Below, piece after piece: positions 51,376 to 59,727 of a DNA stretch of 64,000 nt. The stretch is from Streptomyces venezuelae (GTDB lineage Bacteria > Actinomycetota > Actinomycetes > Streptomycetales > Streptomycetaceae). The position numbers and the translations under genes are program-made. Location: positions 8,364,501-8,428,500 of the forward strand of contig NZ_CP029194.1 in NCBI RefSeq assembly GCF_008642375.1, read 5' to 3'. Within the stretch, counting starts at the first letter, position 1; the number at the start of each line of letters is the position of its first letter. The notes below the pieces were generated by a model. It was not told the DNA's origin. It was given only the letters and a program-made list of their open reading frames with translations, and ran no database searches.

Positions 51376-52026
51376 ATGCCCAGAACCTCTCCCACAGTCG
51401 CTTTCGACGCCCTCCTCGCCGGAAACAGGCGCTTCGTCGAGGGCAGGCCCGCGCACCCGAACCAGGACGCCGCCCGCCGCACCGAGCTCGCTCCCGGACA
51501 GGACCCGTTCGCCGTCATCCTTGGCTGCTCCGACTCACGCCTCGCCGCCGAGATCATCTTCGACCAGGGCCTCGGGGACCTGTTCGTCGTCCGGACCGCC
51601 GGTCACGTCGTCGGGCCCGAGGTGCTGGGCAGCGTCGAGTACGCCACCACTGTTCTTGGGGCCCGCCTCGTCGTTGTCCTCGGGCACGACTCGTGCGGTG
51701 CCGTCGCGGCCGCTCGTGCGGCGGTCGATGACGGCTTCCCCGTCGGCGGTTTCGTCCGCGACGTGGTGGAGCGCGTCATGCCGAGCGTCCTGGCCGCTCG
51801 CGCCGCCGGCCTGACCGCCGACAGCGACATCATCGACGAGCACATCCGCCACACCGCGGACCTGGTGCTCGACCGCTCCCGGATCCTCGCCGACCAGGTC
51901 GCGGCCGGCGAGACCGCCGTCGTCGGTCTGGGCTACCAGCTGGCCGAGGGCAGCGCCCGCGTCGTGACCGCGCACGGCGTCGACGTCGGCGAGACGGCCT
52001 CCGTCCGGGGTACCCCGGACCACTGA
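51376..52026 (+). CDS. Beta-class carbonic anhydrase
   Basis: A 216-residue zinc enzyme that interconverts CO2 and bicarbonate in the cytoplasm. Zinc ligands are C51 (GCSDSR), H104 and C107 (GHDSCGAV), with D53 and R55 forming the catalytic dyad. The fold starts with DALLAGNRRFVEG, a familiar beta-CA opening, and length is usual. ATG 51376 is the clear start. The gene stands alone. Beta-CAs in Streptomyces supply bicarbonate for carboxylases such as acetyl-CoA carboxylase. The RTAG after VV is the standard conserved loop. Confidence 0.95.
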   Translation: MPRTSPTVAFDALLAGNRRFVEGRPAHPNQDAARRTELAPGQDPFAVILGCSDSRLAAEIIFDQGLGDLFVVRTAGHVVGPEVLGSVEYATTVLGARLVVVLGHDSCGAVAAARAAVDDGFPVGGFVRDVVERVMPSVLAARAAGLTADSDIIDEHIRHTADLVLDRSRILADQVAAGETAVVGLGYQLAEGSARVVTAHGVDVGETASVRGTPDH

Positions 52027-52498
52027 CGGTTCCGGCAGGACCGGACTCGCCCCGGTTGCCACTGCGACGGGCCTCGAGGTGTCCCGCGCTGAGGCCCGGG
52101 GCGACGCTGCGCGCCGGTTGTCTCCGGCGGATCGGCCCGCAGCCATGCAATTGGGCCAGGGGGAGCGGTGCTCCTCAACGGCCGAACCGGTGTGTGGGTC
52201 CGGGGCCGGGGCCGGTGGGTACTGGAGTCCGATGACGTCCGACCGCGCGACGAGCCTTCGCCGACCTGCCCGCAGGCTCTTCGAACGGTCCGGCCTCGAC
52301 CTCCACCGGGACGGTGCGATCGGGGCAGAGCGGTCCGGTTGCCAAGAGGCCGATCCGGAGGCGAAGGAGAACCTTCGGTACGAGCGGACGCTTTCCCAGG
52401 GCGCCGTCGTACGCGGCACGGTCCGCCTGACGAGCTCCTGCACCGGCACGGGCCGCCGTCGTCCCCTCTTCCGCTCTTCCGCTCGTCCGTCAGGCCGA
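52027..52498. other. Intergenic region, convergent genes
   Basis: A 472-base gap between carbonic anhydrase and the lipoprotein gene. A G/C-rich run near 52190-52220 is simple sequence. Open frames on both strands show no family resemblance. No strong terminator was found. Confidence 0.4.
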
Positions 52499-52951
52499 TC
52501 ACGTGTGGGTTTTGCGGATCTCGAACCCGTACCACTCGTCGGCGTTGGTGGAGAAGTAGAGCACTGGCTTCTGCCCGTTCTCCGCCACTCCCAGATTCGC
52601 GATCTGCGTATCCGCGAACGACCCGCCGGCCTCGACGTACAGGAGGATCTCGTCCACCTTGTCGCCGGGGTACCTGGGCTCCCAGGTTCCGCTTCCGGAC
52701 AGCTTTCCGTCGCCGGGTGGGGGATCGCTGAAGGCGAAGACGATGGCACTGCGGGGAATGCCGGACATCTCGAACCGGCCGTTCGTGTGCAACTCCACCC
52801 GGGCGCCGTCGTCGCCCGTCCACGTACCGGCTATCCGCGTGCGTTCGATCTTTTCGGGCCGCTCGACGATCCCGGCGATGCAACCTCCCATGCCCAGCAG
52901 GAACACCGCCGTCACGGCGGTGACCGCTCTACGCCGGGAACTCCAGGTCAT
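52499..52951 (-). CDS. Small putative lipoprotein
   Basis: A 150-residue exported protein. A basic N-terminus and hydrophobic core end in GMGGC, an acceptable lipobox, so the cysteine would be lipidated and the protein anchored outside the membrane. The mature part is beta-rich with repeated Trp and Gly (AGTWTGDDGARVELHTNGRF, GSGTWEPRYPGD, LYFSTNADEWYGFE) and resembles streptomycete lipoproteins of unknown function. ATG 52951 follows GATGGGGA. No operon partner. Function not known. Confidence 0.72.
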   Translation of the reverse strand: MTWSSRRRAVTAVTAVFLLGMGGCIAGIVERPEKIERTRIAGTWTGDDGARVELHTNGRFEMSGIPRSAIVFAFSDPPPGDGKLSGSGTWEPRYPGDKVDEILLYVEAGGSFADTQIANLGVAENGQKPVLYFSTNADEWYGFEIRKTHT

Positions 52952-53110
52952 ACTGCATCCCCATCTCGCTCGCGCAACTCCGGACCGCATCCTGCGGCCG
53001 GTAACCTGCGGCTGGATTCAGACGCAAGGTACCCCCAGCCTCGGTCGCGCCCACAGCCGCCCCTCGCACACCAAGGCCGTCGGCATGATCGGCCGGGCAG
53101 CTCCTGGCCG

Positions 53111-53311
53111 ATGTCGAAGGATGAGCCGCTCCCGATGCCGCGCACGGAGCGGGAACGCGCGCTCGTCCACGTCGTGGTCCGCGAGATCCACGACGCGCAC
53201 CACCGCAACCAGGCCCTGGCCGAGGAGATCTGCGGGCTCATGAACCAGTACGGCCCGGCGGTCCTCCTGCGCCGGTGTGGAGCCGAGCTGCCCGCCCCGT
53301 CGAAGCCCTGA
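53111..53311 (+). CDS. Small hypothetical protein
   Basis: A 66-residue helical protein with normal codon bias (RERALVHVVVREIHDAHH, then RNQALAEEICGLMNQYGPAV). It has no cysteine motif or membrane helix. ATG 53111 has no ribosome site; a later ATG at MPRTERE, with AAGGA upstream, could be the true start and would give 58 residues. The family is not recognised. The open frame extends far upstream but loses coding character there. Confidence 0.5.
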   Translation: MSKDEPLPMPRTERERALVHVVVREIHDAHHRNQALAEEICGLMNQYGPAVLLRRCGAELPAPSKP

Positions 53312-53481
53312 CCGCCCAGTGCGCGGCGACGCACGCCACCCCCTGTGGTGACACCGACTGGCCCCGACGGACGCGGCGGCCGTGCTGTTGCGGGCGGTCC
53401 GGGAAGACCGCCCGCAGACGTCGGCGGAACTCATCACCGCCGCCCTTGACGGTGCCCAGGGACGGCCGTGGGATGGGGGTG

Positions 53482-54405
53482 TCAGCCCTGAGGCACCGCG
53501 ATGAACGCCTCCTTCGGTGTGGCAGTCGGGGTGTAGCGGGACGCGGCGGGCGCGGTCGGGAACAGATCCCGGTGGATCACCTTGGCCACGGCCTGGATGG
53601 TGTTCACGCCGTAGTTCATCGTGCTGTTGCCGTCGGTGAGCACGGTGATGGTGTAGTCGTGGCCCCCGCCCTTGAACGTGCCGATGCTGTGCACCCGCCA
53701 GCCGCGCGTGGAGCGCTGCAGCCAGCCGTTCTTGACCTGCTTCGACACGGAGGAGGGTGCGCCGGCCGGGGTTCCCCACCTCTGCGAGGTGATGACGCGC
53801 CCCATGAGCTTGAGGATGTAGGCGCGGGAGTTGTCGCTCAGGACCGAGTTCCTGGCGGTGATCAGCGAGAGGAGCCGCTGCTCGTCGGTGACGTTGATCC
53901 GGGTGAGCCCCCAGTAGCCGCCGGACCCCGGCACCGTCCGCGTCATGCCGGCGGCCGCCAGGAAGCCCTTCACCTTGCTGACGCCGAGCTGGTTCCACAG
54001 GGAGGTGGTGGCCGCGTTGTCGGACTTGGTGATCATGGCGGTGGCGAGGTTGGACTCGCGTGTCGTCAGGTACCGGTTGGTCTTCTTGGCGTCCCACAGG
54101 AGCGTGGCGAGGACGGTCACCTTCACGATGCTGGCCGAGTCGTACGAGGTCGTGGCGCGCAGGGTGCAGGTGGTGTTCGTGGAGCGGTCGCGCAGGCCGA
54201 CGGCGACGGTACCGGTGCGCGTGGCGAGGGCGGCGGTGATGTCCCTCTGAAGCTTGGCGGCGAGCCCGGCCTTGCCCGACGTGCAGCTGACCCGCGGCGC
54301 CGTGGCGGCGGAAGCGGGCGCCGCGCCCGCGACGACGGGCACGAGCACCCCGGCAGCAACTGCGGCAGGAAGCACGCGGGCGCGCAGGAATATGTGGTGA
54401 GTCAT
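53482..54405 (-). CDS. Secreted class A beta-lactamase-related serine hydrolase
   Basis: A 307-residue exported protein. The signal peptide ends near ASAATAP. The class A elements are present: S92-I-V-K95, S128-D129-N130 (SDN) and KNG in QVKNGWLQRS in place of KTG. Ω-loop glutamate is not obvious, so activity on beta-lactams is uncertain and a DD-peptidase or esterase role is as likely. Similar streptomycete proteins are usually labelled serine hydrolase. ATG 54405 follows GGGGGA. It is not linked to other resistance genes, and the family is unlike the class C-type protein at 906. Confidence 0.86.
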   Translation of the reverse strand: MTHHIFLRARVLPAAVAAGVLVPVVAGAAPASAATAPRVSCTSGKAGLAAKLQRDITAALATRTGTVAVGLRDRSTNTTCTLRATTSYDSASIVKVTVLATLLWDAKKTNRYLTTRESNLATAMITKSDNAATTSLWNQLGVSKVKGFLAAAGMTRTVPGSGGYWGLTRINVTDEQRLLSLITARNSVLSDNSRAYILKLMGRVITSQRWGTPAGAPSSVSKQVKNGWLQRSTRGWRVHSIGTFKGGGHDYTITVLTDGNSTMNYGVNTIQAVAKVIHRDLFPTAPAASRYTPTATPKEAFIAVPQG

Positions 54406-54815
54406 GTGGGTCCCCCTGGAAACGAAACGAACGCGCTTACGGTGCGCACTCGCCTTAGATGACTCCCCAGCGTGCGGATGGTTGTACGAATCCAGCGAAA
54501 CCGGGGGATCGGGCGCCCCATGGACATGATTCCGCCGCGGGGAAGGACCGGGCCGCAGGTCCTGTGACATGCCGTCCGGTCACTCCGGCGTCGGCATCGG
54601 CGTCGGTGTCGGTGTCAGCGTCCGGAGTCCTGAGTCGGTGCGACTGGAGGGACTGGTCGAAGAGGCCTGCTCCGGCAGCCGTGCTTCGGCCAGGTCGCGC
54701 CGGAAGAAATGGTTTGAGTACGGGCGGCGGCACCGGCAGGATCGGGCGACACCGATGAGTTCCTCCCGGCGCTGCGGTCTGCCGGTGTGGCCGGCCACGT
54801 ACGGAGGACACTCAC
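54406..54815. other. Intergenic region with GTCGGC/GTCGGT simple repeats
   Basis: A 410-base gap between divergent genes. Positions 54588-54620 contain short GTCGGCATCGGCGTCGGTGT-type repeats. No gene or strong hairpin was recognised. It should contain the promoters of the serine hydrolase and the MFS exporter. Confidence 0.45.
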
Positions 54816-56330
54816 ATGACGGAAGGCACCATGCTCGCACCACACGCAGCACCCACCCTCTCGCCCGGCCGTGTCACCGCCGTGCTGAGGATCCTCGTGC
54901 TGTCCACGTTCGTCGTCCTCCTCAACGAGACGATCATGGTCAACGCGATCCCGCGACTCATGCGCGAGTTCGAGGTCACCGCGGCGGCCGCGGGGTGGTT
55001 GTCCACGGCCTTCATGCTCACCATGGCCGTCGTCATCCCGGTTACCGGGTGGTTCCTCCAGCGCGTGACGACCCGGACCGCCTTCGGCCTGGCCATGGCG
55101 CTGTTTCTCGCCGGCACGGCCCTGGCCGCGGCGGCGCCCGCCTTCCCCGTGCTCCTGGTCGCCCGCGTCATCCAGGCCGGCGGCACCGCCGTCATGATGC
55201 CGCTGCTCATGACGACACTGATGACGCTCGTGCCCCCGCACGACCGTGGCCGTGTGATGGGCAACATCACCCTCGTCATCTCCGTCGCACCCGCCCTCGG
55301 CCCCGCCGTGTCCGGCGTGCTGCTCCAGCTGGGATCATGGCGCCTGCTGTTCCTGGCGGTACTGCCCATCGCCGGAGCCATGGCGGTGTTCGGTCAGCGC
55401 AGACTGGTCAACGTCGGCGAGCCGCAGGCCGGCCCGATCGACTGGCTGTCCGTCCCTCTCGCGGCAGCGGGTTTCGGCGCCCTGGTCTACGGTCTGAGCG
55501 GCCTCGGTGCCGGGGGCGAAGCCTCGGCGGTCGTGCCTCCGGAGGTCACGACCCTGGTCGGTGCGGTGCTGGTAGGCCTGTTCACATGGAGACAGCTGGC
55601 GCTGCAGCGCTCGTCCACACCGCTGTTGGACCTGCGGGCCCTGACCTATCGTCACTTCTCCGTGGCGCTCGGCCTGATGTGCCTGTCCTTCATGGCGCTC
55701 ATGGGCGCGTTCATCCTGCTGCCGATCTACCTGCAGGAGGTGTGCGGCCTGACCTCACTGCAGACCGGGCTGCTCCTCATCCCCGGCGGCCTGACCATGG
55801 GCCTGCTCGGACCACAGGTCGGAAAGCTCTACGACCGGCTCGGCGCACCACGGCTCGTCGTGCCCGGAGCCGTACTCACGGCGCTCTGCCTCGCGCTGTT
55901 CGCCCTCATGGGCGAAGCGACCTCGCCGTGGCTGGTGCTCGCCGTTCACGTGGCACTGAGCGCGGGCATGGCGTTCGTCTTCACCCCCGTCTTCACGTCC
56001 GGCCTGTCCGTCCTTCCGCCGCCCCTCTACCCCCACGGCTCCGCGATCCTGGGCTCGCTGCAACAGGTCGCGGCCGCCGCCGGCACCGCCCTGGTCATCA
56101 GTGTCATGTCGGGACGCGCCGCCACGGCGGCGGCCGACGGCGCCGACCCCACGGACGCTCTGGCCACGGGCATCCGGTGGGGATTCGGCATCGGCGCCGT
56201 GCTCGGGGGACTGACGGTGCTGGTCGCGCTGCTGGTCCGCACTCCGCCCGTTCCGCAACAGCCCGGTGCGCCGGAGGTCCAGGACGAAGACGGCACCGCG
56301 ACGGACAAGACCGCCGCTACGCCCACCTAG
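54816..56330 (+). CDS. MFS drug exporter, DHA2/EmrB type
   Basis: A 504-residue inner-membrane protein with 14 predicted helices, the size of the DHA2 drug:H+ antiporters. Motifs: NETIMVNAIPRLMREF in helix 1, GWLSTAFMLTMAVVIPVTGW, the loop FLQRVTTRTAF, motif C GPAVSGVLLQLGSWRLLF and QQVAAAAGTALVISV. It expels hydrophobic drugs using the proton gradient; the actual substrate is unknown. ATG 54816 has GGAGG in ACGGAGGACACTC. No adjacent TetR or MarR regulator was found, which is unusual for this type. A hairpin overlaps the stop codon. Confidence 0.92.
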   Translation: MTEGTMLAPHAAPTLSPGRVTAVLRILVLSTFVVLLNETIMVNAIPRLMREFEVTAAAAGWLSTAFMLTMAVVIPVTGWFLQRVTTRTAFGLAMALFLAGTALAAAAPAFPVLLVARVIQAGGTAVMMPLLMTTLMTLVPPHDRGRVMGNITLVISVAPALGPAVSGVLLQLGSWRLLFLAVLPIAGAMAVFGQRRLVNVGEPQAGPIDWLSVPLAAAGFGALVYGLSGLGAGGEASAVVPPEVTTLVGAVLVGLFTWRQLALQRSSTPLLDLRALTYRHFSVALGLMCLSFMALMGAFILLPIYLQEVCGLTSLQTGLLLIPGGLTMGLLGPQVGKLYDRLGAPRLVVPGAVLTALCLALFALMGEATSPWLVLAVHVALSAGMAFVFTPVFTSGLSVLPPPLYPHGSAILGSLQQVAAAAGTALVISVMSGRAATAAADGADPTDALATGIRWGFGIGAVLGGLTVLVALLVRTPPVPQQPGAPEVQDEDGTATDKTAATPT

Positions 56331-56346
56331 TGGTCTGGCGGTCTTG
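56306..56346 (+). terminator. Hairpin spanning the MFS stop codon
   Basis: A perfect 10-bp stem (56306-56315 with 56337-56346) with a 21-base loop that contains the TAG at 56328-56330. It should terminate the transporter transcript or protect its 3' end. Confidence 0.65.
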
Positions 56347-56573
56347 GGCGAGGGTCGCCGACGGCTCTGGTGCACGCGCCCGGGGCCGCGTCGGGCCTCC
56401 GCGGGCACTCCTGGAAGGGACCCATCTAGGATGACGACCGCGCGTGGACGGCGCATTGCGGCAGACGTCCTGTGCGGTCGTGCCGGTGGCGCGGTCCTTC
56501 GTCCGTGGGTCGTCCCTCCGTGGGGCGTCCCACCGGATGCATCCGGGTAGAGGTCCTACGGGGGAGATTTTCG

Positions 56574-57995
56574 GTGTTCGGAATCATCAGGCCATGCCGT
56601 CATCGGCTGGGCGAGGGCTTGCGTACCGAGTGGATGGCGCACTTGTGCGGGCTGTGCCTGACGTTGCGCGGCGAGTACGGGCAGTTCGCGAGGGTGGCCA
56701 CCAACTACGACGGCCTGATCGTCTCGGTACTGACCGAAGCGCAGTCGGAGCGAACCGGCGACTGGCGGCGAGGGGCCGGTCCCTGCCCGCTGCGCGGGAT
56801 GCGGTCGGCGGACGTGGCGCAGGGCGAGGGTGCGCGATTGGCCGCGACGGTGTCGCTGGTGCTCGCCGCAGCGAAGATACGTGACCATGTCGCCGACGGT
56901 GACGGTCTGTTGGGGCGCCGCCCCGTGGCGATGGCGGCACGCCGGATCGCACACGGCTGGGATCGTGCGGGTGCGGCGGGTGGCGACCGGCTCGGCTTCG
57001 ACACCTCGGTGCTGCTCGAGGCTGTCGAGCGCCAGCCGCAGATCGAGCGGTCGACCGGGCGGGGCGGCTCGTTGCTGACGGTCACGGAGCCCACGGAAAC
57101 GGCGACCGCCGCGGCCTTCGCGTACACCGCCGTACTCACGAACCGCCCGGACAACGCGGAACCGCTGACGGAAGCCGGCCGGCTCTTCGGTCGGCTGGCT
57201 CATCTGCTTGACGCCGTGGAGGACCTGGACGCGGACGAGGCGTCGGGTGCGTGGAACCCGATCGCCGCGACCGGCGCGGACCGTGCTGAGGTGCGCAGGC
57301 TCTGCGACGACGCCGTTCACGGAATCCGGCTTTCCCTGTCCGACGCCGAGTTCGTCGACGGGCGGTTGGTGCAGGCCCTTCTGGGCGGCGAGTTGGAGCG
57401 CGCTGTCGACCGGGTCTTCGACCCCCGGCATCGCCACCATCGCCACCATCAGCACAGCAAGCAGGCACGTGGCCTGCGCATACTGCCTTGGCTGGGCCGT
57501 CGTACGGCGACGGAGGAGCCCTCGCAGACCGGCAGTGGCGCGGCTTGCGGAGTCGGAGCGCTGGCGGGTGCGGCCCCGGAGGGCGCGCCGACGGCGTCGG
57601 GCCGACCGCCGGAGGGGGAGTGCCGCCGGTGTCGTGAGCAGCGGCGCCTGTGTGCCGATTGCAGGCTCTGCTACAACTGCTGCCGCTGCGACGACGACGC
57701 GGACTCGGGTGAGGGAGAGTCCTGGCAGTTCGGCGACGGCAACCGCCAGGGCGGCTCAAGCCGGGACGCCTCCGGCCGGGACGGTTCTGGCAGGGACGGT
57801 TCCGGGGGCGACGGCTGGTTCGGCGGGCACGGCGGCGGTCACTCGGGAGGATCCTCCGGCGGTTCGGGCGGAGGCCACTCGTCCGGTGGCTCCGGTGGCT
57901 CCGGTGGCTCCGGTGGTTCAGGCGGGGGCTCGGGTGACGGCTGTGGCGGGGGTTGCTGCAACCCCTGCAAGTGCTGCTGCGACTGCTGCGACTGA
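56574..57995 (+). CDS. DUF5685 family protein with Cys-rich and Gly/Ser-rich tail
   Basis: A 473-residue cytoplasmic protein. The N-terminal 300 residues are DUF5685: FGIIRPCRHRLGEGL, HLCGLCLTLR, RVATNYDGLIVSVLTEAQ, and a regular helical core. A His-rich patch (HRHHRHHQHSK) follows near 288. Then come a cysteine-dense segment (CRRCREQRRLCADCRLCYNC, about 350-369), a Gly/Ser-rich linker (about 383-457) and a final CGGGCCNPCKCCCDCCD. The cysteine patterns suggest metal binding or a cross-linked surface anchor. GTG 56574 is chosen because GGGGGAG lies upstream and the family begins (M/V)FGI. Function is unknown. Confidence 0.83.
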   Translation: MFGIIRPCRHRLGEGLRTEWMAHLCGLCLTLRGEYGQFARVATNYDGLIVSVLTEAQSERTGDWRRGAGPCPLRGMRSADVAQGEGARLAATVSLVLAAAKIRDHVADGDGLLGRRPVAMAARRIAHGWDRAGAAGGDRLGFDTSVLLEAVERQPQIERSTGRGGSLLTVTEPTETATAAAFAYTAVLTNRPDNAEPLTEAGRLFGRLAHLLDAVEDLDADEASGAWNPIAATGADRAEVRRLCDDAVHGIRLSLSDAEFVDGRLVQALLGGELERAVDRVFDPRHRHHRHHQHSKQARGLRILPWLGRRTATEEPSQTGSGAACGVGALAGAAPEGAPTASGRPPEGECRRCREQRRLCADCRLCYNCCRCDDDADSGEGESWQFGDGNRQGGSSRDASGRDGSGRDGSGGDGWFGGHGGGHSGGSSGGSGGGHSSGGSGGSGGSGGSGGGSGDGCGGGCCNPCKCCCDCCD

Positions 57996-58180
57996 ACAGC
58001 GGACGAACCGTGCGGGGCCCCCGAAGGGGAGCCGGGTACGGGAGCTTCCCGGCAATGCGTTCGGGGGCGGCGGCGCGGCATCCCCGACGCCCGACTGCCA
58101 CGGCGAGCCGGAGACCCTCGGGTGGCGACCTGCGCTCCCGTGCGACCAGGAGGGCCTGGCCGCCGGGAGCGTCCGCCTCG

Positions 58181-58206
58181 TGCGGGAGGACCTAGGGCCT
58201 CCCGCA
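58181..58206. terminator. Terminator between DUF5685 and GH16 genes
   Basis: A perfect 9-bp stem (58181-58189 with 58198-58206) and an 8-base loop, placed between convergent genes ending at 57995 and 58225. It could serve both directions. Confidence 0.75.
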
Positions 58207-58224
58207 TGCGTCGGGACCGGTGAC

Positions 58225-59508
58225 TCAGCCCACGGTCCACTTCTGTGCCGTGGTGCCGTTGCAGGTCCAGGTCTGCAGCCGGGTGCCGTTCGCCGTGTTG
58301 CCGCTCGGGATGTCCAGGCACTTGTCCGCCGCGACGTTCACGATGTCGCGGGCCGCCTCCACCCGCCATTTCTGGGCGCCGGTGCCGTTGCAGTCGTACA
58401 GCTGGAGCTTGGCGCCGTCCGCCGCGGATCCGGCGGTGACGTCCAGGCACTTGCCGAGTGCACGGATCGATCCGTCGGCGTTCACGGTCCATCGCTGGGC
58501 CGCGCTGCCGTTGCAGTCGTAGAGCTGGACCGGGGTGCCGTTCGCGGGGTTCGCCCCGGCCACGTCGACGCACTTGCCGCCGAGGCCGGTGATCGGGCCG
58601 CCGGTGCCGGTCGGCGGGGCGGGCTGGTCGTTCGTGACCCGGACGTAGTCGACGGTCAGGGTGTTCGGCAACGGGGTGCTGCCGTCCGGGTCGCCCGGCC
58701 AGTAGCCGCCGACGGCGAGGTTGAGGATGAGGAAGAACGGGTGGTCGAACACCCACTGCCGGCCGCCGAGATCGGCCGGTGTGCGCGTCTGGTACGTGAC
58801 GCCGTCGACCTTCCAGACCAGCTTGTCCGGCGCCCATTCGACACGGAAGGTGTGGAAGCCGTCCGCGAACGGTGCGCCGATCGAGTGGCCGGCACCGATG
58901 CCGCCCGAACCCGAGTAGCCCGGACCGTGGATGGTGCCGTGCACGGTGTTCGGCTCGAAGCCGACGTTCTCCATCACGTCGATCTCACCGCTCTGCGGCC
59001 AGCCGACGCTGCCGATGTCGTTGCCGAGCATCCAGAACGCCGGCCACATGCCCTGGCCGCGCGACATCTTCAGCCGGGCCTCGAAGGTGCCGTACGTCTG
59101 GGTGAACTTGCCGGACGTGTTGAGCCGGGCCGAGGTGTACTCGCAACGGCCGTACCAGCAGTTGTAGTTGCCCGGGTTCTCGCGTCGCGCGGTGATGACC
59201 AGGTTGCCCTGGCCGTCGTGCGCGGCGTTGCGGGTCGAGTTCGTGTAGTACTGGCGCTCGTGGTTGTTCACGTTGTCGCCGGTCTCCAGGTTCCACTTGG
59301 AGCCGTCGACCGGTGTGCCTGCCGGGGCGTTGAACTCGTCGCTGAACGTGGTGGCCTGGACGCCGGCTTCGGCCGTGGCTGTTGAGGCCGAGGTTGTCGC
59401 CGCCATCGCGGACGGCTGGGCGGCGGGGCTCAGCAGAGCCACCACCGTGGCGCATCCGAGGCCTAAGGCCAGGAGAAGCCGTGATCGTCGAGAAGGTAGT
59501 GCGGACAT
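58225..59508 (-). CDS. Secreted GH16 endo-beta-1,3-glucanase with ricin-type CBM13
   Basis: A 427-residue exported enzyme. The signal peptide ends around SAMAATT. The GH16 laminarinase domain (about 50-295) holds E175-I-D177-V-M-E180 in GEIDVMEN, with nucleophile E175 and acid/base E180. A C-terminal ricin-type beta-trefoil CBM13 (about 303-427) has three AQ.W repeats (AQRWTV, AQKWRV, AQKWTV) and CNG.. cysteine loops. It should cleave beta-1,3- (or mixed-linked) glucans such as laminarin and fungal wall glucan, held by the CBM. ATG 59508 is the probable start. The gene diverges from the GH30-GH3 unit. Confidence 0.93.
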   Translation of the reverse strand: MSALPSRRSRLLLALGLGCATVVALLSPAAQPSAMAATTSASTATAEAGVQATTFSDEFNAPAGTPVDGSKWNLETGDNVNNHERQYYTNSTRNAAHDGQGNLVITARRENPGNYNCWYGRCEYTSARLNTSGKFTQTYGTFEARLKMSRGQGMWPAFWMLGNDIGSVGWPQSGEIDVMENVGFEPNTVHGTIHGPGYSGSGGIGAGHSIGAPFADGFHTFRVEWAPDKLVWKVDGVTYQTRTPADLGGRQWVFDHPFFLILNLAVGGYWPGDPDGSTPLPNTLTVDYVRVTNDQPAPPTGTGGPITGLGGKCVDVAGANPANGTPVQLYDCNGSAAQRWTVNADGSIRALGKCLDVTAGSAADGAKLQLYDCNGTGAQKWRVEAARDIVNVAADKCLDIPSGNTANGTRLQTWTCNGTTAQKWTVG

Positions 59509-59727
59509 CGATGTCACCGCCGACGGTCGGGTGTGTCGTGGACGGCAACGAACAGTGCCATTGTCTGGACCAAGCCGACAAGACCTTGAGTCGAATCCGC
59601 TCCCAAGCGGTTTTATTCGTTCGGGAGTTGTATGCGGGAGGGGTTGACGTGCCTGGGGCACCTCCATAGCTTCACACCTTAAAGAAAGAGCGAAGGTCCG
59701 CGCTCCCCCCACTGAAAGGTCTGTCAG
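59509..59727. promoter_or_regulatory. Divergent glucanase promoter with palindromic operator candidate
   Basis: The palindrome CCGCTCCCAAGCGG (59597-59610; 5-base arms around CCCA), extended by AA/TT pairs, sits midway between the divergent GH16 and GH30 genes. Its size and symmetry recall LacI/GalR-family operators, which typically control streptomycete sugar and glycanase genes. No such regulator is encoded in the window. A TTTTATTC run follows directly. Confidence 0.5.

Noticed and set aside
54588..54620. Possible tandem repeat array or CRISPR-like motif
   Set aside because: The units are six-base GTCGGN simple repeats without spacers, and no cas genes occur anywhere in the window.
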